5,631 bases of DNA from positions 1 through 5,631 of the forward strand of contig JAITIH010000157.1 in NCBI GenBank assembly GCA_031279525.1. The letters run 5' to 3'. Source of the stretch: Deltaproteobacteria bacterium (GTDB lineage Bacteria > Desulfobacterota > Desulfarculia > Adiutricales > Adiutricaceae). The translations under genes were made by a program, and so were the position numbers. The notes beneath the pieces were generated by a model that ran no database searches, was not told the DNA's origin, and worked only from the letters and a program-made list of their open reading frames with translations. Of this stretch, positions 1 through 4,599 are shown one piece after another; within the stretch, counting starts at the first letter, position 1, and the number at the start of each line of letters is the position of its first letter.

Positions 1-136
1 GGCTAGCGAGAAAAAAAGGCCCGCGCCGGCTAGCGAGAAAAAAAGGCCCGCGCCGGCTAGCGAGAAAAAAAGGCCGGCGCCGGCTAGCGAGAAAAAAAAG
101 TCCGCGTTGGCTAGCGAGAAAAAAAAGCCCCAGGCT
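1..136 (+). repeat. 27-bp tandem repeat encoding ASEKK(R/K)PAP units
   Basis: Five adjacent 27-bp units at 2-28, 29-55, 56-82, 83-109 and 110-136; base 1 fits the last base of a further unit, so the array continues upstream. Units 1 and 2 are identical, unit 3 differs at one base, and units 4 and 5 drift at their 3' ends. Each begins GCTAGCGAG and has an A7 (units 1-3) or A8 (units 4-5) tract. Read in the argH frame the units give ASEKKRPAP three times, then ASEKKKSAL and ASEKKKPQA. Since 27 is a multiple of three, gain or loss of units keeps the frame. The decay gradient toward the enzyme core suggests expansion at the distal (5') end. Confidence 0.97.
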
Positions 137-1555
137 TCGGGCCTCAAAAAAGGCGGCCTAGCCAGGAGCCGCCTGACCCAAGACGTCGACCCCTGGCTCG
201 CTCGGGTCGGGGCGTCGGTCCATTTCGACCGACGGATGGCCTTAGAGGACCTAGCCGGCAGCCAAGCCCACGCCCGGATGTTGGGGGCCGTCGGCCTGGT
301 TAGCGAGGCGGAGAGCCGGCGGATGGTCGAGGGCCTGTCCGCCTTGGCCGAGGAGGTCGCCGCTGGCAGGTTCGTTTGGGACCCGGACCTGGAAGACGTC
401 CACCTGAATTTGGAAAAGGCCCTGACCGACCGGATCGGGCCGGCCGGGGCCAAGCTGCATACGGCCAGAAGCCGCAACGACCAGATAGCCCTGGACGAGC
501 GACTCTACCTACGGAAGGCCATCCTAAGGGCGGCCGGCGACCTGTGGGCCCTAAGGGCCGCCCTGGTCGACAAGGCCCTGGCCGAGGGGGACGCCCCCAT
601 GCCGGGCTACACCCATCTCCAAAGGGCCCAGCCCATCGTTTTGGGGCATCATCTTTTGGCCTATTACCAGGCCTTAACCCGGGACTCGGGTCGGCTGTAC
701 GACCTTTTGGCCCGGGCCGACGATATGCCCTTAGGCAGCGGGGCCCTGGCCGGGACGGGCCTACCGATCCGGGGCGACCTCGTGGCCGAGGAGCTGGGGT
801 TTTCGACCCTTTCGGCCAATAGCCTGGACGCCGTGGCCAGCCGGGATCTAATATTGGAGTTTTTGGCCTTTGGGGCCATCGCCATGGTTAACTTGTCCCG
901 TTTGGCCGAGGACATCGTCTTGTGGGTCACGGCCGAGTTTGGGGCGGCCGAGCTGCCCGACTCTTTAACCACCTCCAGCTCCATGATGCCCCAAAAGAAA
1001 AACCCAGACGGGGCCGAGCTCATCCGGGGCAAGGCCGGCCGGGTCTTCGGGAACCTCATGGCCCTCTTAACGGTGATTAAAGGCCTCCCCATGTCCTACA
1101 ACCGAGATCTCCAGGAGGACAAAGAGCCGCTTTTCGACACGGTCGACGTCTTGGCCGTGGCCTTGCCCTTAGCCGCTCATTTGGTCGAGGGCTTAAAGTT
1201 CGACCGGGCCCGGCTTTTGGCCCTGGCCGACGACCCCTACGCCCCGGCCACGGACTTAGCCGACCACCTGGCCCTCCGCGGGGTCCCCTTTCGGGAGGCC
1301 CACCGCCAAGTGGGGGCCTTGGTGGCCGACTGCCTGGCCAAGAAGATCCCCTTAAGGGCGGCCAGCCCTAAGGTTCTGGCTAAATTCTGTCCAAAGGCCG
1401 ATCCGGGCGTTTTAGCCGGTCTTACCGTGGATAAAATTTTGGCCGCCAGGGATAAGACTCCCGGCGGGACGGCCCCGTCCACGGTGGCCTTCCAGGCCCA
1501 GAAGGCCAAGGTCGAGCTGGATCAGGAAAAAGACCAAAGGCGTTTGGTTTTATGA
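2..1555 (+). CDS. argH: Argininosuccinate lyase with a Lys-rich repeat N-terminal tail (5' end outside window)
   Basis: Last step of arginine synthesis: cytoplasmic cleavage of argininosuccinate to arginine and fumarate (fumarase/aspartase superfamily, normally a homotetramer). The frame is open from base 2, so the true start probably lies upstream; a TTG at 107 is possible but has no Shine-Dalgarno sequence. Residues counted from that TTG: GSQAHARML at 51-59, HTARSRNDQ at 118-126, GYTHLQ at 167-172 (His170 is the expected catalytic acid/base partner), the superfamily signature SSSMMPQKKNPD at 290-301 with the mobile-loop serines, and GGTAPSTV near 453-460. About 482 residues from the TTG compares with roughly 460 in the family; the excess is the repeat tail. 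The usual N-terminal WGGRF motif is not recognisable; GGLARSRL occupies that place. The stop overlaps the next start as ATGA. Enzyme identity is very secure; the start is not. Confidence 0.96.
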   Translation, partial: ASEKKRPAPASEKKRPAPASEKKRPAPASEKKKSALASEKKKPQASGLKKGGLARSRLTQDVDPWLARVGASVHFDRRMALEDLAGSQAHARMLGAVGLVSEAESRRMVEGLSALAEEVAAGRFVWDPDLEDVHLNLEKALTDRIGPAGAKLHTARSRNDQIALDERLYLRKAILRAAGDLWALRAALVDKALAEGDAPMPGYTHLQRAQPIVLGHHLLAYYQALTRDSGRLYDLLARADDMPLGSGALAGTGLPIRGDLVAEELGFSTLSANSLDAVASRDLILEFLAFGAIAMVNLSRLAEDIVLWVTAEFGAAELPDSLTTSSSMMPQKKNPDGAELIRGKAGRVFGNLMALLTVIKGLPMSYNRDLQEDKEPLFDTVDVLAVALPLAAHLVEGLKFDRARLLALADDPYAPATDLADHLALRGVPFREAHRQVGALVADCLAKKIPLRAASPKVLAKFCPKADPGVLAGLTVDKILAARDKTPGGTAPSTVAFQAQKAKVELDQEKDQRRLVL

Positions 1556-2658
1556 CGGCTAAAGCTGGCGATTCGGCGAAAATATTCAGGGCCGCGGCCC
1601 TTTTGGCGTTTCTCCCCCTTTTTCTGGGGGCCTGCGGGGTCAAGACCCACCCTTACCCCGAGGCCGCCGTTTTGCCGGGGCCGGTCCGGGAACTGACCCA
1701 GAGCCAAGGCCCGGACGGCCAGCTGTGGTTGACCTGGTTAAGCCCCTTAGAGAACATGGTCAACCGGCCCTTAAGGACCCTGGACCACTTTGAGGTTTGG
1801 GGGGCCGACTACGAGAGAAAAGGCTTTTGCGACGGCTGCCCGGTAACTTACCGAAAGCTGGCTGAGGTCTATTTGCTTTCCCCGCCGCCGGGGGCCTTAG
1901 TGGCCGAGGGGCCCTACCGCTGGGAGACGACCGTCAAACCCGACCGGGCCTATCGGTTTAGGGTGGCCGGCTTTTCCGGGCGCGGGTCGGTTAACCCGCA
2001 AAGCTGGCGGGAGGTCACGGTTTTTGGCCAGGCCAACCCCGGGGCCTTGGCCCATTTTTCGGCCAAGGCCGACGACCTTTCGGTCCGGCTAAGCTGGGCC
2101 AAACCCAAGGCCGGCCAGAGGGTGGAGGTCCAGAGGCTGACCCCGGAGCGGGAATGGGTCGCCTTGGCCGGTCTAGACGAGGCCAAAGGTTCCTACGAGG
2201 ACTTGGACGTGGCCTATGGCCGGGTTTACGTTTATCGGGCCCGGCTTTTGGCCGAAGATGGCCAGAGCCTGGCCCCCGGGCCCTTTAGCCCTGAAATTCG
2301 GGCGTCCGTGGAGGACCTTCTGCCGCCAAGGCCCATTGGCTTTCTGGACGCCGCCATGGCCCAGGGCGGGGTCAGACTGCGTTGGGAGAATCTCGCCCAG
2401 GAAGACCGGCTGGCCGGTTACCGACTCTACCGCCGCCTGGCCGGGGAGTCGTCGTTTAGGCCCGTCGGCGGCCTGATCCAGGGCAATTCCTACTTGGACG
2501 GGGGAGTCGGCCCCGGGGAGACGGCCTACTACCAAGTGACGGCCGTGGACGCGAGCCCGGCGGCTAACGAGAGCCGCCCCTCGCCGGTGGCCTCGGTCAT
2601 GGCGGCCCCGGAAGAGGAAGAATTGCGGCGGCCGGACCTCGCGGATCCTGGCCTTTAG
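1552..2658 (+). CDS. Putative lipoprotein with fibronectin type III-like domains
   Basis: Predicted 368-residue exported lipoprotein of unknown function. A basic N-terminus and hydrophobic stretch (about residues 11-25) lead to a lipobox LGAC with Cys28 as the lipidated residue; Gly29 rather than Asp fits outer-membrane sorting. The mature start CGVKTHPYPEA resembles the CG-K-P-Y start of LptM/YifL-type lipoproteins and of lipoproteins next to lysA in Deltaproteobacteria. Three beta-sandwich segments resembling fibronectin III follow: about 44-158, 161-253 and 256-350. The third is clearest, with LRW, GYRLYRR and YYQVTAVD strands. A CDGCP motif (Cys93, Cys96) sits in the first. The C-terminus is acidic and Pro-containing. 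The ATG shares ATGA with the argH stop, favouring translational coupling; only a weak AAAGG lies upstream. Likely role is protein interaction at the envelope, an inference. Gene reality is well supported by frame, signal and context. Confidence 0.85.
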   Translation: MTAKAGDSAKIFRAAALLAFLPLFLGACGVKTHPYPEAAVLPGPVRELTQSQGPDGQLWLTWLSPLENMVNRPLRTLDHFEVWGADYERKGFCDGCPVTYRKLAEVYLLSPPPGALVAEGPYRWETTVKPDRAYRFRVAGFSGRGSVNPQSWREVTVFGQANPGALAHFSAKADDLSVRLSWAKPKAGQRVEVQRLTPEREWVALAGLDEAKGSYEDLDVAYGRVYVYRARLLAEDGQSLAPGPFSPEIRASVEDLLPPRPIGFLDAAMAQGGVRLRWENLAQEDRLAGYRLYRRLAGESSFRPVGGLIQGNSYLDGGVGPGETAYYQVTAVDASPAANESRPSPVASVMAAPEEEELRRPDLADPGL

Positions 2659-2708
2659 GGAATCCTAAGCCCAGGGGAATCTGGCCTTAGGGGGATCTGG
2701 CCTTAGGC
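2643..2708 (+). repeat. Short direct repeats around TCTGGCCTTAGG
   Basis: Three imperfect copies: CTGGCCTTTAGG at 2648-2659, overlapping the lipoprotein stop codon, then CTGGCCTTAGG at 2681-2691 and 2697-2707. The last two are exactly 16 bp apart and share the flanking GGGGA(A)TCTGGCCTTAGG context. An AATCCTAAG at 2661-2669 may be a further decayed or inverted copy. The core GGCCTTAGG is close to palindromic and recurs in both intergenic gaps of the window. Confidence 0.65.
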
Positions 2709-2744
2709 TCAATGCAGGAAGAGGCCGAAGTTTTCGGTTGAGCC
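2706..2744 (+). other. Bulged stem-loop in the lipoprotein-lysA gap
   Basis: GGCTCAA (2706-2712) is perfectly complementary to TTGAGCC (2738-2744). Nested inside, CCGAA (2725-2729) pairs with TTCGG (2733-2737) around a three-base loop. The 3' arms are contiguous, while the 5' arms are separated by a 12-base purine-rich bulge (2713-2724, TGCAGGAAGAGG). No T-run follows, so it is not a standard intrinsic terminator. It could be a structured leader element or an RNA 3' end; no known riboswitch core is recognised. Confidence 0.45.
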
Positions 2745-2766
2745 GGGGCGACTCGGCGAGGATAAA
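2738..2766 (+). promoter_or_regulatory. Weak sigma70-like promoter candidate upstream of lysA
   Basis: TTGAGC (2738-2743, four of six matches to TTGACA) and GATAAA (2761-2766, four of six to TATAAT) are separated by 17 bases, the optimal spacing. It lies about 150 bp before lysA, downstream of the lipoprotein stop, so it could give lysA its own transcription. The -35 box overlaps the 3' arm of the bulged stem-loop. Matches this weak occur by chance, so this is tentative. Confidence 0.25.
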
Positions 2767-2821
2767 GAGGCGTTCGACTGGCCTGTTAACTGACCAAAGG
2801 GGCCTAATAGGGATAAACCGG

Positions 2822-2843
2822 CCTTAGGCGGTTTGGCCTAAGG
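2822..2843 (+). promoter_or_regulatory. Perfect 8-bp inverted repeat upstream of lysA (possible operator or leader hairpin)
   Basis: CCTTAGGC (2822-2829) and GCCTAAGG (2836-2843) form a perfect 8-bp stem around the loop GGTTTG. A competing fold pairs AAACCG (2815-2820) with CGGTTT (2829-2834), so two mutually exclusive hairpins are possible. No T-run follows. The right arm and loop (2831-2844) recur as an exact 14-base reverse complement just before dapF, hinting at a shared regulatory site for the two genes; this function is inference. Confidence 0.5.
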
Positions 2844-2905
2844 GAATTGGCCAACCCGGCCAAGAGCCATTAAGATTGGCGAGGGCCGCGGCGAGGGGCG
2901 GCGTT

Positions 2906-2911
2906 GAGGGG
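2906..2911 (+). promoter_or_regulatory. Shine-Dalgarno sequence for lysA
   Basis: GAGGGG ends four bases before the ATG at 2916. A second GAGGGG at 2893-2898 sits five bases before an in-frame TTG at 2904, so both starts have a plausible site. The ATG is preferred by codon type and because MSESAFHYRGEDLFVED matches the usual LysA N-terminus without extra residues. Confidence 0.55.
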
Positions 2912-2915
2912 CGCG

Positions 2916-4166
2916 ATGAGCGAGTCGGCTTTTCATTATCGGGGCGAGGACCTATTCGTCGAGGACGCGAGCTTGGCTAGTTTAGCCGATAGCTTGGGGA
3001 CGCCCCTTTACGTTTATTCCGCCAAGGCCATCCGGGCCAACTTAGAGGCCTACGAGGCGGCCTTGGCCAACTACCCTCATCTCGTGGCCTACTCGGTCAA
3101 GGCGGCCTCCAACCTGGCCGTCTTAAGCCTCATCCAAAAAGCTGGCGGTGGGGCGGACATCGTCTCCGGCGGGGAGCTGTTTCGGGCCCTTAAGGCTGGC
3201 TTCGATCCGCGGAAAATCGTTTTCTCCGGGGTGGGGAAATCGGCCCAGGAAATGGCCGAGGCCTTAAAGGCCGGGATTTTGATGTTTAACGTGGAGTCGG
3301 CCCCCGAGCTTATGGCCCTATCGGCCGTGGCTAAGGAGCTGGGGCTAGTGGCCCCGGTGGCTTTTCGGGTCAATCCCGACGTGGACCCCCAGACCCATCC
3401 TTACATCGCCACCGGCTTTCGGGAGAGCAAGTTCGGGGCCCCCATGGAGGAGAGCTTCGAACTTTACCTCAAGGCTAAGGCCGACCCCAATCTTTCGGTG
3501 GTGGGCCTTGACTGCCACATCGGCTCCCAACTGACTTCGGCCAGCCCCATTAAGGCGGCGGCCGAGCGGCTGGCGGCCCTTTTGGGCCGGCTTAAGGCGG
3601 CTGGGATAGAGTTAAAATGCCTAGATGTCGGCGGGGGGTTGGGCATAGACTATAAGGGCGAAAAACCGCCTACCCCCCTAGAGTGGGTGGCCGCCTTCGT
3701 CCCGGTCCTTAAGGAGTTTTCGGGGTTGACCCTGATCTTGGAGCCCGGCCGCTCCATCGTTGGCCCGGCCGGGGCCCTAGTGGTTAGGGTCCTCTACGAC
3801 AAAGCGACCCCTTACAAGCGCTTCGTGATCGTCGACGGGGCCATGAACGACCTAATCCGGCCTAGCCTCTACGGGGCCCACCACGCGATTAAGCCGGTTC
3901 GGGACCTTAAGCGGCCCCAGGCCCAGGTCGACGTGGTCGGCCCGGTCTGCGAGTCCGGCGACTTTTTGGCCCAAGGGCGGTTAATGCCGCTGGCCGAGCC
4001 CGGCGAGCTTTTGGCCGTTTTAGGGGCCGGGGCCTATGGGTTTTCCATGAGCTCCAACTACAACTCACGGCCGCGCGCGGCCGAGGCCTTGGTGGAGGGG
4101 TCGGCCTTTCGGGTGGTCCGGGCTCGGGAAACCTTAGAGGACCTAATCCGGGGAGAGACCGTCTAA
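2916..4166 (+). CDS. lysA: Diaminopimelate decarboxylase
   Basis: Catalyses the last lysine step, PLP-dependent decarboxylation of meso-diaminopimelate to L-lysine in the cytoplasm (fold-type III, alanine racemase-like barrel plus C-terminal beta domain, usually a dimer). The 416 residues from the ATG match the family length. Visible motifs: YSVKA with the PLP-binding Lys62, HIGSQ at 201-205, DVGGGLG at 237-243, EPGRS at 276-280 (phosphate binding), CESGD at 345-349 with the catalytic Cys345 contributed across the dimer, and AYGFSMSSNYNSRPR at 372-386. The C-terminus RETLEDLIRGE is typical. An alternative TTG at 2904 would add four residues. The last codons (CTAATCCGGGGAGAGACC region) coincide with the first unit of the downstream tandem array, so the stop lies inside that repeat. 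It lies in line with dapF and dapA but is separated from dapF by 433 bp. Confidence 0.97.
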   Translation: MSESAFHYRGEDLFVEDASLASLADSLGTPLYVYSAKAIRANLEAYEAALANYPHLVAYSVKAASNLAVLSLIQKAGGGADIVSGGELFRALKAGFDPRKIVFSGVGKSAQEMAEALKAGILMFNVESAPELMALSAVAKELGLVAPVAFRVNPDVDPQTHPYIATGFRESKFGAPMEESFELYLKAKADPNLSVVGLDCHIGSQLTSASPIKAAAERLAALLGRLKAAGIELKCLDVGGGLGIDYKGEKPPTPLEWVAAFVPVLKEFSGLTLILEPGRSIVGPAGALVVRVLYDKATPYKRFVIVDGAMNDLIRPSLYGAHHAIKPVRDLKRPQAQVDVVGPVCESGDFLAQGRLMPLAEPGELLAVLGAGAYGFSMSSNYNSRPRAAEALVEGSAFRVVRARETLEDLIRGETV

Positions 4167-4512
4167 GACCATTTTGGCCGCCCAATAAAGATAGACTCCG
4201 CCAAAAACTACAACTCCCCTTATCCGGGGAGAGGCCTTAAGAGGGCCTTTGGCGGCTTTAATCGAGACGAGGCCGTCTAAACGACGGGGGATCCTAAATC
4301 TGTGGGGGCGAAATTGCCTAAATGGCCCTAAGGCCAATTCAATAAGGGGAGAAATCGCCGCCGACTCTAAGAGGCTCTCGCCGGCGAACGCGACGAAAAC
4401 CCCGGATAACCCAAAAATTGGGGAGGAAACCGTCCTATAGCTTAAAAGCCCCAACGGGGGGCGAAACCGCCTAAAACCCTTAAGGAGAGGGAAACCAATC
4501 CCAGGGCGAGGC
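4142..4512 (+). repeat. Degenerate ~38-41-bp tandem array from the lysA 3' end into the lysA-dapF gap
   Basis: About nine diverged units share a core like GGGGGCGAAACCGCCTAAA. Equivalent core positions fall near 4163 (inside lysA), 4202, 4239, 4277, 4318, 4359, a poor copy near 4400, 4434 and 4471, with a doubtful last one near 4510; steps are 37-41 bp. The closest pair is 4142-4160 and 4218-4236, 17 of 19 identical and 76 bp (two periods) apart. Several cores form small hairpins with different paired bases: AGACG/CGTCT (4265-4278), GGCG/TGCC (4307-4318), AGGA/TCCT (4424-4436), GGCG/CGCC (4460-4471). Extra hairpins lie in the intervening parts: CTCCCC/GGGGAG (4214-4231), CCCAA/TTGGG (4410-4422), CCCC/GGGG (4449-4459). 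This fills most of the 433-bp gap. A 63-codon frame across it begins at a TTG without support and is probably not a gene. Confidence 0.65.
4323..4337 (+). repeat. Palindromic TGGCC-CTAA-GGCCA element, copy 1
   Basis: TGGCCCTAAGGCCAA matches the element at 4572-4586 (TGGCCCTTAGGCCAA) at 14 of 15 positions. Both fold as a 5-bp stem TGGCC/GGCCA with a four-base loop. It lies within the degenerate array between two of its cores. Confidence 0.5.
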
Positions 4513-4513
4513 T

Positions 4514-4550
4514 AACAATAAAACCCTGGCCAAGGCCGCCTTGGCTAGGG
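4514..4550 (-). terminator. Strong hairpin, terminator-like on the minus strand
   Basis: Bases 4524-4535 pair with 4539-4550 as a continuous 12-bp stem (11 Watson-Crick pairs and one G-T) around the three-base loop CCG. The plus strand shows an A-rich stretch AACAATAAAA immediately before the stem and no T-run after it. Read on the minus strand the hairpin is therefore followed by TTTTATTGTT, the form of an intrinsic terminator for leftward transcription. No convincing minus-strand gene is present, so it may block antisense transcripts entering lysA, or act on the plus strand as a structural element in the dapF leader. Confidence 0.5.
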
Positions 4551-4560
4551 GCGCGCCATC

Positions 4561-4588
4561 GGCGCAGCGCCTGGCCCTTAGGCCAAAC
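4561..4588 (+). promoter_or_regulatory. Paired small hairpins in the dapF leader, including palindromic element copy 2
   Basis: GGCG-CAG-CGCC (4561-4571) is followed directly by TGGCC-CTTA-GGCCA (4572-4585). The second ends only three bases before the dapF Shine-Dalgarno sequence, so its folding could affect initiation. Bases 4575-4588 (CCCTTAGGCCAAAC) are the exact reverse complement of 2831-2844 in the lysA leader, which suggests a shared operator-like sequence. Function is not shown by the sequence. Confidence 0.4.
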
Positions 4589-4592
4589 GGAG
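4589..4592 (+). promoter_or_regulatory. Shine-Dalgarno sequence for dapF
   Basis: GGAG lies seven bases before the ATG at 4600 in an otherwise A-rich spacer. The alternative in-frame ATG at 4615, which would give the more usual MEKFSFHKYSG start, has no such site upstream; this decides for 4600. Confidence 0.7.
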
Positions 4593-4599
4593 AAAATAA

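Noticed and set aside
376..822. 148-codon plus-strand frame inside argH
   Set aside because: It overlaps the catalytic core of argH in another frame and is Gly/Pro/Arg-rich low complexity, as expected for a shadow frame in GC-rich DNA.
664..1092. 142-codon minus-strand frame opposite argH
   Set aside because: Antisense shadow of the conserved ArgH signature region; no independent start site or motif.
2822..2843. Rho-independent terminator after the lipoprotein gene
   Set aside because: The hairpin is perfect but is followed by GAATTGG on the plus strand and preceded by no A-tract that would give a T-run on the minus strand.
2659..2915. Lysine riboswitch upstream of lysA
   Set aside because: The gap is long enough, but the conserved lysine-aptamer core and five-way junction are not recognisable; only simple hairpins are seen.
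4249..4440. 63-codon plus-strand frame in the lysA-dapF gap
   Set aside because: It starts at a TTG without a Shine-Dalgarno sequence and runs through the degenerate array, whose unit lengths are not multiples of three. Its GE-type ends echo the lysA terminus through the repeat rather than an independent protein.
4142..4512. CRISPR array
   Set aside because: The period is too short (about 38-41 bp for repeat plus spacer), the units are far from identical, there are no unique spacers of constant length, and no cas gene is in view.
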